In this document: positions 8,836 through 17,321 of the stretch, piece after piece
Layout of the letters: each line of letters starts with the position of its first letter
How positions within the stretch are numbered: position 1 is the first letter of the stretch
NCBI RefSeq assembly: GCF_024734385.1
Contig: NZ_JANHAP010000001.1
Span: 248,001-312,000 of the forward strand
Source of the DNA: Dasania sp. GY-MA-18
GTDB lineage: Bacteria > Pseudomonadota > Gammaproteobacteria > Pseudomonadales > Dasaniaceae
Direction of reading: 5' to 3'
DNA: 64,000 nt
Translations under genes and position numbers: made by a program
The notes under the pieces: generated by a model
The model's database searches: none
What the model was told of the DNA's origin: nothing
The model's input: only the letters and a program-made list of their open reading frames with translations

Positions 8836-8960
8836 GCATTTTTGAATCAAAAGAAAGTAACCCGCCCAGCGGGGCGAAAAAGCAGCAATCATCAAAATAA
8901 AAAATAACACAGCGAGTGTAAAGCTGTTGCCTAGATGCCGGGTCGGAGCCCGGCACGACA
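8836..8960. repeat. Right inverted copy of the repeat flanking the cassette island
   Basis: Partner of 6165-6302 in opposite orientation. The 67-base core at 8894-8960 is near identical; the rest is a looser match. Its left part overlaps unit B, so the inverted pair belongs to the same repeat family as the direct copies further right. Confidence 0.85.
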
Positions 8961-9813
8961 AACATTACTCCTTATGCTGAACAACTCTAATCATAGACCC
9001 GAACCAAAGAATCAAAGTCGATAAAAATAAACCACCACAAAAAAACCAACTACGAAGCACCCAAGATCCCCTTGGGAGTCGCCGAGCAACGGAGGAAAAT
9101 AACGGCGCGAAGCAGCGAGGACTGTTTGAGTGTTTTGAAGATTGAGTATCTTCAAAATGCGAGTTCCGCAGCGGCCGTTATTTTGATTCAAAAACACTGA
9201 GGTGTTTTTTCACCCTGCGGGCGACCTAAAGGTCGTCCAAATTGCGCGCAATTTGTGTGAGTAGCACAGGCTTATTTATAAATATATAGGGGCGTAGCCG
9301 ACGACGACAAATTGGCAGGATAGCTAATTTGCACAGCACGCAGTGTTGCCTTTAGGTGAGGCACATGGATGTGCCGAATGAAGTAGGGGGTGCCTTTTAC
9401 TTTGGTTACTTTCATTTGGGCAGGCACAAATTGCATCGCAATTTGGACGCCTGTAGTCAAAAGGCGCCCGCAGGGTGAAAAAATGCGAAGAGCATTTTTG
9501 AATCAAATGAAAGTAACCCGCCCAGCAAGGCGGAACGGCAGTAACGATCACAATTAAAAAACAATAAAGAAAACTAAAACATTGGGTACCGGGTCAAGCC
9601 CGGCACGACACCCCCCCACTATGCTGAACAACTCTAATCATAGACCCGAACCAAAGAATCAAAGTAACTCGCCCAACAGGGCGAAACAAAAACCCGACGC
9701 CAAACAAAAAAAGAAAAAACAGTAGATACCGGCTCGGCGGCCGGTATGACTAGATCGAGAATAGCGGCCCAGCACTAGCACCACAATTATAAAGAGCAAA
9801 ACCTCCAGACAAT

Positions 9814-9845
9814 AAAAAAGGGCAAGACCGAAGTCTTACCCTTTT
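9814..9845 (-). terminator. Intrinsic terminator of the cold-shock gene
   Basis: Minus strand: GGGTAAGAC, a TTC-centred loop, then GTCTTGCCC and a run of T. It lies about 45 bases after the csp stop codon. Confidence 0.88.
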
Positions 9846-9890
9846 CCCAAACCCTTGCGAGTTTGCTTATAGCTAAATTAGGAGACCTAA

Positions 9891-10097
9891 TTAGATAGCT
9901 ACGATGTTCTCAGCTTGTGGGCCTTTTTGACCTTGAGTTACAGTGAACTCAACACGTTGGCCTTCAGCCAAAGTTTTAAAGCCAGAACCAGAGATAGCAG
10001 AGAAGTGAGCGAAAACGTCTGGGCCGTTTTCTTGCTCGATAAAACCGAAACCTTTAGATTCGTTGAACCACTTAACAGTACCAGTAGTAGTAGACAT
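9891..10097 (-). CDS. CspA-family cold-shock protein
   Basis: A 68-residue single cold-shock domain of full family length. RNP1 reads KGFGFI (residues 15-20) and RNP2 reads VFAHFSAI (28-35). It binds single-stranded RNA and DNA and melts RNA structure. A strong promoter at 10247-10274 and a leader of roughly 140 bases resemble the long structured leaders of csp mRNAs, so temperature-dependent translation is possible. Which csp paralogue it is cannot be told from the sequence alone. Confidence 0.95.
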   Translation of the reverse strand: MSTTTGTVKWFNESKGFGFIEQENGPDVFAHFSAISGSGFKTLAEGQRVEFTVTQGQKGPQAENIVAI

Positions 10098-10246
10098 AAT
10101 AATATCCTAAATTTTCAAAAGTAAATAAAGCCAATAATGGCCGTTGGGCTGGAAGTGTTGCTATTACTTATGAAATCAGGACGAGAATCTAAACGAATAT
10201 CGAAATGGTGTGCATATTGTAAAAAACGTACTTTCAAGCTAGGTAG

Positions 10247-10274
10247 ATTATATAGCGCTTAATAATTAAGTCAA
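10247..10274 (-). promoter_or_regulatory. Sigma-70 promoter of the cold-shock gene
   Basis: Minus strand: TTGACT (10269-10274), 16 bases, TATAAT (10247-10252). This is close to full consensus. It implies transcription from near 10240 and a 5' leader of about 140 bases. Confidence 0.82.
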
Positions 10275-10326
10275 CGAGTAAAAGCGTAGCTAACCTTTGA
10301 TTTTGCGGGTTTTATAAGGCAGCAGC

Positions 10327-11778
10327 CTACTGCCCTTCACCTTTTTTAGCATAGCCAGCAAAATCGATTTGGGTGACGTTACCGCAATCTACCTGCTCCT
10401 CGTTAAAAGTCATACTGGTGGGCTCTAAACCGCTGATCGCGCTACCCAGCGCAGCTTTATCACCAGGCTTGCTTTGCTGCAGGCGGGCGCTGATTTTTGC
10501 ATCCAGCTGTAGGGGGATAAAAATCACGGCATCATACAGCCGCATCACTAAACGCCCTAATTCAACGCTAAGCGAGGCCAACACCCTAAACAATACGCTG
10601 GCGCAGTATAAAAGCAGCTGTAAGCTGCTGCTAAGCACCGGCCTAAAGGTTTGTACTGCGTATTCCAGCGGTATCACCACGGCGGCAAATAACCAGCAGG
10701 CAAAAAAGCTCATGATGGCCAAGGACCACTGCTGCAGGTCGGCCTGCATTACCCCAGCCATAGTTTCCATGCCGCCGGCCCAACTGGCCGATAACAGCGA
10801 TAGCGCCAAAATCATTAACCCGGCCATGGCCGCCAAGCTATTTTTAAGCCAGCGCCTAAGTGGAGCCAGTAGCGGCAACATATGAGTCGCACCGGTGGTT
10901 TCGCACAATAGGACTGCCGCCAGAATCAACATAGCGCTGTGCATGGTAAGCACCGGCAAGCTCAGCGATAAGCTGCTGCCCAGCTGTTGGGCAAAAGGCA
11001 GTAGCAACAACTGGCTGTTATAAAACCCCACCAAAGCGGCGATAAACATTAACAAGCTGGCTAGAAAAAAGCGCGCTAATACCGAGGCCATAAAACCCTG
11101 GCCATTGCCGGCGGTTAACAGTTCATAGCGGCACATCTCTTGGTCTAGGCGGCGTATATCTCGTTGCAGGGTGGCACTTTTATTCTCAGTGGCGGCCAGT
11201 AATTGCCCCAGGCGGCGCCACTGCGGCTCTAGTTCGGCTAATAACTTATGGCGGTTGCTCACACTCCAGCGGTGTTCGCGCATGGCATCTTGCTGGTGTA
11301 ACTGCACAGTATTGTGCATATCCGCCAAAATCTTGGCCATAACTTCGCTATTGCGCTCATCACCTTCAATTTGGGCGATAGACTCTACCGCGGCCACCCA
11401 ATCAGGTGAAGGCGGCGGTATATGGGCGCTGTCTTCATAATCTTTTTGCAGGGTTTGTAGATGCTGGCTTACCACCTTGGACTTGCCTTTATAGTAGGCC
11501 AGCTCTTTTGCCACCCTAGCCTCTATGTCGCCATAGCGGCGCTGCACCCGGCGCTGCGATAATACCTCTACCAGCGCCTTGGTCACTTCGTAATGGCGCA
11601 GCCTGACGCGCTGCTCGGAGCGTATGCAAATCTTTGATAATAAACGGAATTGTTTTTGTAATACGCGAAAGAATTGTTCTATTAGGCGCTGCGCCTGAAT
11701 GCGGAACAAATACATGATGACTAGCGCGGCCAGCCCTACAGCTATGGAAAACAACAACGGCGAGTCCGTGTAGTTCAT
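10327..11778 (-). CDS. Membrane protein of unknown function with a coiled-coil N-terminal region
   Basis: A 483-residue protein. It has one N-terminal membrane segment (residues ~8-25) and a long charged, Gln/Glu/Arg-rich helical region (~30-225) likely to form coiled coil. Four to five hydrophobic segments follow between ~230 and ~400, and a short polar tail ends the protein. I do not recognise a family. The layout suggests a membrane-anchored structural or sensory protein. It is a lone minus-strand gene, ending 230 bases from the cold-shock gene and starting 430 bases from a plus-strand gene. Codon use is like the host chromosome. Confidence 0.8.
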   Translation of the reverse strand: MNYTDSPLLFSIAVGLAALVIMYLFRIQAQRLIEQFFRVLQKQFRLLSKICIRSEQRVRLRHYEVTKALVEVLSQRRVQRRYGDIEARVAKELAYYKGKSKVVSQHLQTLQKDYEDSAHIPPPSPDWVAAVESIAQIEGDERNSEVMAKILADMHNTVQLHQQDAMREHRWSVSNRHKLLAELEPQWRRLGQLLAATENKSATLQRDIRRLDQEMCRYELLTAGNGQGFMASVLARFFLASLLMFIAALVGFYNSQLLLLPFAQQLGSSLSLSLPVLTMHSAMLILAAVLLCETTGATHMLPLLAPLRRWLKNSLAAMAGLMILALSLLSASWAGGMETMAGVMQADLQQWSLAIMSFFACWLFAAVVIPLEYAVQTFRPVLSSSLQLLLYCASVLFRVLASLSVELGRLVMRLYDAVIFIPLQLDAKISARLQQSKPGDKAALGSAISGLEPTSMTFNEEQVDCGNVTQIDFAGYAKKGEGQ

Positions 11779-12206
11779 GCCTAGCTCCTATAATCGTCTC
11801 TAATAAACTGCATTTTAGTGGAAACACCGACTATTGAATACGTTGACATTTGCCCATGCCGTGAACTAGGCAACGCTTTGCTGACAAAAATGTCTTTGGC
11901 AGCACGCGGTTAAAACTTAAGCTTTTAAAACCAGCAGCTTAGCGGCCATAAAAAGAATTAATCGAGGTATATGGTGTAAGCCCTTAAAATTTTTAGAAAA
12001 AAACTGGCACTAGTGAGCAATACAGACTAAACCTAAAGATAACAAAGCAAAAATGTTAGTAAGCAAAGCCAGCGCCGCTGCGCTTAGCGAAATCAATAAA
12101 AAAACGGAACATTTTATGCTTTGAATAAGAAAACGGCCGATAACTATGGCTAAGCACTAGTTAAAGCCATAGCAAGGCATCAGCACAGCAACAGGGCTGG
12201 CTTAAC
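11779..12206. other. Divergent intergenic region, no gene seen
   Basis: This 428-base stretch separates two divergent genes. It is AT-rich in the middle (11930-12060). A TGGCAC at about 12006 recalls a sigma-54 -24 box, but the GG-to-GC spacing is 9, not 10, and no TTGC follows. I see no RNA gene or clear promoter. Confidence 0.6.
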
Positions 12207-12659
12207 ATGAATATTGATAACACCCATCTATGCCAACACGTGATAGCACCCACCCTTCACTATTTAGAGATGTACTCACCCGCGGCCTTACATATGCTGT
12301 TGGGCGTGGCCAAGCAGGAATCCGCCGGCAACCCCTTTTGTGTAGACCACCAAGGCTTAGGCTTATACCAAATAAGCTCAGCCCAACATCGCAGCGTATG
12401 GGACAACTACCTGGCCTTTCAGCCCGACCTCGCCAGCCGAGTGCGCGGCCTAGCCAGCCAACACCAGTTTTTAAAAGACCCCGATAGCGAACTCATCACC
12501 AACCTGCGCTACAGCACCGCCATAGCTTTAATGATATTTTTACAAAGCGAGGCCGACGCAAAGAAGTTACAAACTGAACCACTAAACCCTTATTGGCATA
12601 AGCTTTACCATGAAGAGATAGCGGTTGAAGAAGAAGCCGTATTGGCGAAAGCGGTTTAG
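12207..12659 (+). CDS. Small lysozyme/transglycosylase-like protein
   Basis: A 150-residue protein. Residues ~30-58 (LLGVAKQESAGNPFCVDHQGLGLYQIS) fit the lytic transglycosylase (SLT/lysozyme-like) active-site layout: a catalytic Glu in KQES, then a GLGLYQIS segment like the GxxGLMQ motif. No signal peptide is seen, so if it cuts peptidoglycan it needs another route, or it is a structural relative such as a phage-derived lysozyme. The acidic C-terminus is EEIAVEEEAVL. The family call is inference. Confidence 0.65.
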   Translation: MNIDNTHLCQHVIAPTLHYLEMYSPAALHMLLGVAKQESAGNPFCVDHQGLGLYQISSAQHRSVWDNYLAFQPDLASRVRGLASQHQFLKDPDSELITNLRYSTAIALMIFLQSEADAKKLQTEPLNPYWHKLYHEEIAVEEEAVLAKAV

Positions 12660-12660
12660 G

Positions 12661-12762
12661 CTAGTACCTAGTTCCTAGTTGTAGAGCCCCTAGCTGCACA
12701 GTTCCTAACTGTAAAGCTCCTAGAATTTTTTGCTAGCATCTAGCGACTATCAACTAGCGTAC
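12661..12762. repeat. CTAG-rich spacer at the fleR 3' end
   Basis: About eight CTAG tetramers occur within 100 bases, including CTAGCGACT and ACTAGCG. CTAG is usually rare in gammaproteobacterial DNA. The same CTAGCGACT word recurs downstream of fleQ (15586-15650). Confidence 0.65.
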
Positions 12763-12768
12763 TGTATT

Positions 12769-14193
12769 TTACTTATAGCTTGCCGCTTGCAGCTTACCAC
12801 TGTCGCCCCCGGCGACATCAAACCCCGAATCGCGCATACGCGCAATTTTATAACGCAGTGTTCTTGGGCTAATACCCAGTTTTTCGGCGGTGTTTTTGCG
12901 TGAGCCGTTTTCTGAGCGCAGGGTATTTAAAATAATTTCAAACTCCCGCCGCTGTAGGTCGCTGCCTAGCGCATTGCTATCGTCTGCTGCTGGCTGCTCG
13001 CTGGTGGCTGCTACAGCACTCACGGTGCTGGCGGCTAAGCCCGCCGGTGCAAAGGGGTCTATGCGTAGGTCGGCGCTAGTAATGATATTACCCGGTTGCA
13101 TAATCAGCGCGCGCTGCACCACGTTATCTAGCTCACGCACATTGCCCGGCCAGGGGTGGTTAATTAAGGCTTGCTGGGCCTGCTGGTCAAAGCTGGCGTT
13201 GACCCTACCCATTTTTAGGGTGTGGTTGTTCAATAGCCGCTGGGCTATGGCCAGTATATCTTGCCTGCGTTCACGCAACGGCAGCCAGTTTAAAGGGAAT
13301 ACGCTAAGGCGGTAGTATAAATCTTCTCGAAAGCGGCCATTGCTCACCTCTTCCGCTAAGTGGCGGTTAGTCGTAGCTAAAATGCGCACATCCAGGCTAA
13401 TGGTTTTGCGGCCGCCTAAGCGCTCAACTTCGCGCTCTTGTATCACCCGCAGCAATTTGGCTTGCAGGCTAATGTCCATCTCTGAGATTTCATCTAGCAG
13501 CAAGGTGCCGCCGTTGGCCTGCTCAAACTTGCCCGGCATGCTGGAGTAAGCGCCGGTAAACGCGCCCTTTTCGTGGCCAAACAACATGCCTTCCAACATA
13601 TTTTCGGGTATGGCAGCGCAATTAATGGCAATAAAGGGTTGCTGAGCACGGCTGGATTGCTGGTGTATATAACGGGCCAATACCTCTTTACCGGTACCTG
13701 ACTCGCCGCAGATCAATACGGTGGAATCCGTAGCGGCCACCCGCTTAGCCAATTGCAGTAGCTGTAGGCTGGAGGCCTCTACCGCCACCGGTCCCTCATC
13801 ATCGCTGGGGCTGGCCACGCCTACATAGCGGCTGACAGTATCTACCAATAGCTGAGGTTTAAAGGGTTTGACCAGGTAGTCCACTGCGCCGTTGCGTATG
13901 GCCTCTACCGAGGCACTGACGCTACCGTAGGCCGTGATTAGCAGCATGGGCAGCTGGGGATAATCTTGGCGCACGGCTTTTAACAAGGCCATGCCATCCA
14001 TTGCTCCCATATTGATATCCGATACCACCATATCAAATACCTGCCTGGGCAGGATTGTTAGCGCCTGCTCGGCGCTGTCGGCCTGGGTAACTTTGCAGCC
14101 GGCAATTTCTAGGGTATCGGCCAAAGCTTCACGTAAATCGCGATCGTCTTCCACCACTAAAATACTGGCACTTAGCATTGGGGGTTTACTCAT
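12769..14193 (-). CDS. fleR: Sigma-54-dependent response regulator FleR
   Basis: NtrC-type regulator of about 474 residues. The receiver domain has the phosphoacceptor Asp in MVVSDINMG and the conserved Lys in VKPFKP. The AAA+ domain has [13 protein letters not shown] (Walker A), GAFTGA for sigma-54 contact and GGTLLLDEI (Walker B). A C-terminal Fis-type helix-turn-helix contains AEKLGISPRTLRYKI. It activates hook-basal body genes with sigma-54 in polar flagellates. I chose ATG 14193 over the upstream in-frame start at 14250 because it gives a 4-base ATGA overlap with fleS and starts right before the receiver domain. Confidence 0.93.
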   Translation of the reverse strand: MSKPPMLSASILVVEDDRDLREALADTLEIAGCKVTQADSAEQALTILPRQVFDMVVSDINMGAMDGMALLKAVRQDYPQLPMLLITAYGSVSASVEAIRNGAVDYLVKPFKPQLLVDTVSRYVGVASPSDDEGPVAVEASSLQLLQLAKRVAATDSTVLICGESGTGKEVLARYIHQQSSRAQQPFIAINCAAIPENMLEGMLFGHEKGAFTGAYSSMPGKFEQANGGTLLLDEISEMDISLQAKLLRVIQEREVERLGGRKTISLDVRILATTNRHLAEEVSNGRFREDLYYRLSVFPLNWLPLRERRQDILAIAQRLLNNHTLKMGRVNASFDQQAQQALINHPWPGNVRELDNVVQRALIMQPGNIITSADLRIDPFAPAGLAASTVSAVAATSEQPAADDSNALGSDLQRREFEIILNTLRSENGSRKNTAEKLGISPRTLRYKIARMRDSGFDVAGGDSGKLQAASYK

Positions 14194-15407
14194 AGCGCGA
14201 CTCCTGCGGCGGGGCTGGCCAGCAACGGTAACGTCACTGTGGCGCGGCAACCGCCATTGGGCTCTGAACGTAAACTAAATTGGCCGTGATGGGCTTGTGC
14301 CACCGCGCGCACCACCGCTAAACCTAGGCCTGTGCCTTGCGGCTTAGTGGTGTAAAAGGGCTCCTCCAGGTTAGCGAGTGCCTGCTCACTAATGCCAGGG
14401 CCGTTATCGATTATGGCTATGCTAATGCTGTCGGCACTGGCTTGAGTGACCTCTATCAGTAAATGGGCAGGCTGCCTCTCTACCGCCTGTACGCCATTAT
14501 TAACTAGGTTAACCAAGGCCCCCAGCATGCTTTCACGGTTGCATTGCACTTGTAGCTCAGGGCAGTGGTTATGCAATTCGTAGCTGGCTTGTGCGCTATC
14601 CATGACCACCTCTATGGAGGTTTCTAAGTCGGCCATTAATTGCTGCATGCTGGTGGCGTCGGTGAGTTTGACGTCGCCACGCACAAAAATCAGCATATCT
14701 TTAACCTGCTGCTCCAGGTGATTTAAACGCGACAGTATCTTGGCGGAGAAACGTTGGCTTTGCTCTTTGCTTAGCTCTGAGTCACAAAGATGACCGGCAT
14801 ACAGCATGGCAGCAGATAGCGGCGTGCGTATTTGATGCGCCAGTGATGACATCATGCGGCCCATATCCGAGAGCCGTTTGTGGCGGCTGAGATTGCGCTG
14901 CAGCTCGCGGGTTTCGGTCATATCGGTGAGCACGATAAGCTGGCCGCCGTCCTTCTCCAGCGAGCGCGTCGCTAAGCTGACGCGACGGCCGTCCTTAAGG
15001 GAGATTTCGTGGCCATCGTCACCGCGCGGGGAAAAGTTTTTACTAATCACATCGCGCCATAACTCGCCAATTAACGGCTCGCCCAAAAAGGTAATCGCAG
15101 CGGGGTTACAGTCGCGTATGCGGCCGCGGTTATCAATAACGATAACCCCTGAAGGTAATACGTTGAGCAGGCTCTCTAGGTGATCGGACAGCCGCTCCTT
15201 CTCTTGCAGCTCTTGCAAGCGCTGCTCGGCCACCTGGTGTAGCTCCTCGCTAAGGGAGTCTACCCGCTGCTCCATCTCATGGTAGTTGTCGGCCAATTGC
15301 GTAGAAGCGCTATTAAACAGCGCTAAGGCATCGCTAATATTATTGGCGGCGGCCCCCTTTGCTGAAAGGTCGGCCACGGGTGGGGTCGTCAGTGCGGTTA
15401 CGGGCAT
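14190..15407 (-). CDS. fleS: Flagellar sensor histidine kinase FleS
   Basis: A 405-residue soluble kinase without membrane segments. Helical N-terminus (~25-75), PAS domain (~75-180; GVIVIDNRGRIRDCNPAA), HisKA H-box with LAHQIRTPLSAA (His near 193) and an ATPase domain with N-box LVNNGVQAV, DNGPG and GTGLGL. It phosphorylates FleR; the gene overlap supports the pair. A sigma-54-like site lies about 90 bases upstream, suggesting FleQ control. Confidence 0.93.
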   Translation of the reverse strand: MPVTALTTPPVADLSAKGAAANNISDALALFNSASTQLADNYHEMEQRVDSLSEELHQVAEQRLQELQEKERLSDHLESLLNVLPSGVIVIDNRGRIRDCNPAAITFLGEPLIGELWRDVISKNFSPRGDDGHEISLKDGRRVSLATRSLEKDGGQLIVLTDMTETRELQRNLSRHKRLSDMGRMMSSLAHQIRTPLSAAMLYAGHLCDSELSKEQSQRFSAKILSRLNHLEQQVKDMLIFVRGDVKLTDATSMQQLMADLETSIEVVMDSAQASYELHNHCPELQVQCNRESMLGALVNLVNNGVQAVERQPAHLLIEVTQASADSISIAIIDNGPGISEQALANLEEPFYTTKPQGTGLGLAVVRAVAQAHHGQFSLRSEPNGGCRATVTLPLLASPAAGVAL

Positions 15408-15485
15408 TATCGCTCCAGAGCTATCATGTCAGTGAATACACCAAAGCCAAATATCTGGCTCCAGCTACTGCGTTGACAGTACTAC

Positions 15486-15501
15486 TGCAAAGGCCATGCC
15501 C
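15486..15501 (-). promoter_or_regulatory. Candidate sigma-54 promoter for fleSR
   Basis: Minus strand: GGGCAT and TTGCA with the required GG-N10-GC spacing. The -24 half matches 4 of 6 consensus bases and the -12 half is complete. FleQ-dependent sigma-54 transcription of fleSR is established in Pseudomonas and Vibrio, so the place is right. Confidence 0.5.
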
Positions 15502-15534
15502 ATTTTAAAAACCCAATAAAAACAAGGAGTTAGA

Positions 15535-15562
15535 AAACAAAAAAGCCGCTAAAGAGCGGCTT
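15535..15562 (-). terminator. Intrinsic terminator downstream of fleQ
   Basis: Minus strand: AAGCCGCT, loop CTTT, AGCGGCTT, then a T run. It separates fleQ from fleSR, which then need their own promoter. Confidence 0.8.
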
Positions 15563-15585
15563 CGTCAAGGAGTTGGCGCGATGAC

Positions 15586-15650
15586 AGTCGCTAGTCTCTA
15601 GAGGGAAGTCACGAGTATTCTAGCGACTAGAGACTACTCACTAGCGACTG
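15586..15650. repeat. CTAG-rich inverted/direct repeat at the fleQ 3' end
   Basis: AGTCGCTAG (15586-15594) is the inverse of CTAGCGACT, which occurs twice within 15619-15650. Five to six CTAG tetramers fall in 65 bases. It shares the CTAGCGACT word with the spacer after fleR. Confidence 0.65.
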
Positions 15651-15651
15651 A

Positions 15652-17091
15652 TTACTTCCGCTGTAATTCATACTTACGCATTTTTTCCACCAGCGTGGTG
15701 CGGCGTATTTTAAGGCGCTCGGCGGCGCGGGCGACGACGCCGCAGCTGTCGTCTATGGCTTGCTGGATTAGGCTTTTTTCTAGGTGGGTGAGGTACTCTT
15801 TTAGGTCTATGCCATTAACGGGTAGTAAGGCGGTAGCGTCGGTGTCGACTATGGTGGGCATGCCGCTGCTCTCACCTTTTGGCACGACTAGGTCTTCATT
15901 ACCCGGGTCTACATGGCGGAATTTTTTAGGTAGCTCTTGCACCCCCACCACACCGTAAGGGAACAGTATGGCCATGCGCTCCACCAAGTTGGCCAGCTCG
16001 CGCACATTGCCCGACCACTCGTGGTGGCATAGCGACATTATGGCCGCAGAGTTAAAGCGTATAGAGCCGCGCTTTTCGTTTTCCATGCGGGTGATGAGCT
16101 CGTTAAGCAATATCGGTATATCTTCTACCCGTTCGCGCAGGGCAGGCATCTCTATGGGGAAAACGTTGAGGCGGTAATACAAATCTTCCCTAAAGCCGCC
16201 CTCGTCTATCATTTTTTCCAGGTCGCGATGGGTGGCGGCGATAACACGCACATCTGCCTTAATGGTTTTATTACCCCCTACCCGCTCGTAGCTGCGCTCT
16301 TGCAGGGCACGTAAGATTTTGACCTGCATATCCAGCGGCATATCGCCAATTTCATCTAAAAACAGGGTGCCGCCTTGGGCCATTTCAAATCGCCCGGCCC
16401 GTGAAGTAACGGCACCGGTAAAAGCGCCTTTTTCGTGGCCGAATAATTCACTCTCTAATAATTCGCGCGGGATGGCGCCGCAGTTAACCGGCACAAAGGG
16501 CTTATCTCTGCGGCTGGAGTTGTAGTGTAAGGTTCTTGCTACTACCTCTTTACCAGTACCGGATTCCCCCGTTACTAATACGGTGACCTCTTTATCGGCC
16601 ACTTGGGTAATCATTTCGCGCACCCGCTGTAGCTCGCGGCTATTGCCTACTAGGCTGCGAAATAATTGCACATCGCGCTGGCGTACCCGGCCGGCGCGTA
16701 TATCGTATTGCTCGCGATAGACTTGCGCGCGATGCAAGGAGTCCATAAAGCTGTTATAGCTAGGCGGAAAGCTAAGCTGGGCAATAACGATATGCTTTAG
16801 CTCTTCATCCTCTACGCTATCGAGCTTGTGCTCGCCTAGTAAAATAACGGGGCAGGATATATCCCATTGCCTAGCCTCAGCCAGGCGCTGCGCCAAAGGC
16901 TCACGGCTATTGTCACCCAGTATTAGGGCTTTGATTTTACCGCTATCGGCTTGGTCTTTGGCGATTAAGGCCTGCCATTGCTCGCCGGTGTAGCTAAACG
17001 GGTTATCACCCAAAAAATCTAATATGACGGTGGCGTCATGCCTACGCTGCTCATTGTCATCAACAACAATAACGCTATTTTCTTCCCACAT
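15652..17091 (-). CDS. fleQ: Master flagellar sigma-54 activator FleQ
   Basis: A 479-residue FleQ/FlrA protein of family length. Divergent receiver-like N-domain (residues 1-130), AAA+ core with [27 protein letters not shown] and [13 protein letters not shown], and a Fis-type DNA-binding C-terminus ([16 protein letters not shown]). It heads the flagellar cascade and in Pseudomonas also responds to cyclic di-GMP through the AAA+ domain. Its own terminator and the 245-base gap set it apart from fleSR. A GGDEF-EAL gene lies just upstream on the same strand. Confidence 0.93.
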   Translation of the reverse strand: MWEENSVIVVDDNEQRRHDATVILDFLGDNPFSYTGEQWQALIAKDQADSGKIKALILGDNSREPLAQRLAEARQWDISCPVILLGEHKLDSVEDEELKHIVIAQLSFPPSYNSFMDSLHRAQVYREQYDIRAGRVRQRDVQLFRSLVGNSRELQRVREMITQVADKEVTVLVTGESGTGKEVVARTLHYNSSRRDKPFVPVNCGAIPRELLESELFGHEKGAFTGAVTSRAGRFEMAQGGTLFLDEIGDMPLDMQVKILRALQERSYERVGGNKTIKADVRVIAATHRDLEKMIDEGGFREDLYYRLNVFPIEMPALRERVEDIPILLNELITRMENEKRGSIRFNSAAIMSLCHHEWSGNVRELANLVERMAILFPYGVVGVQELPKKFRHVDPGNEDLVVPKGESSGMPTIVDTDATALLPVNGIDLKEYLTHLEKSLIQQAIDDSCGVVARAAERLKIRRTTLVEKMRKYELQRK

Positions 17092-17321
17092 GGGTTATTA
17101 ACCTTATTAATGAGTAGCCCCAGTGCCCGCAGAGTACGCGCACTAAGACCTATACTAAACTTGAAGCGATGGGCTATTACTGAACACGGGCTGCCGGGTT
17201 TTTAACCCATTATCATTTATCGGTGGCAACCTGTGTTTATGACGGGCAGTAAAGCGTAATACGCCATGCCAGTCAATTTAATGACACACTATTTTTGGAA
17301 ATTTCGGTGCTGATTAGTAAA

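Larger units (their letters stand above)
8377..9890. repeat. Repeat-filled region with no credible gene
   Basis: About 1.5 kb made of repeats. Unit A (134-135 bases) is at 8557-8690 and 9050-9184. Unit B (~149 bases) is at 8730-8877 and 9385-9533. Unit C (46 bases, identical copies) is at 8973-9018 and 9620-9665. The right inverted repeat is at 8894-8960. GC-rich hairpins occur near 9588-9606 and 9726-9746. Unit B holds nested palindromes: GGTTACTTTC against GAAAGTAACC at its ends, with AAATTGCACCGCAATTT and AAAATGCGAAGAGCATTTT inside. Short open frames here have no ribosome site and track the repeats, so I treat them as non-coding. Confidence 0.85.

Noticed and set aside
8436-9551. Several 60-77 residue open frames
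   Set aside because: They lie inside repeat units and recur with the repeats, lack ribosome sites and have no protein-like pattern. Treated as non-coding.
11171-11440. Plus-strand frame opposite the membrane protein gene
   Set aside because: Shadow frame: Cys/Ser-rich and with no ribosome site.
12004-12022. TGGCAC resembling a sigma-54 promoter before the lysozyme-like gene
   Set aside because: GG-to-GC spacing is 9 instead of 10 and the TTGC half is missing.
15586-15650. A second terminator after fleQ
   Set aside because: The CTAG palindromes lack a T run, and a standard terminator lies just downstream at 15535-15562.
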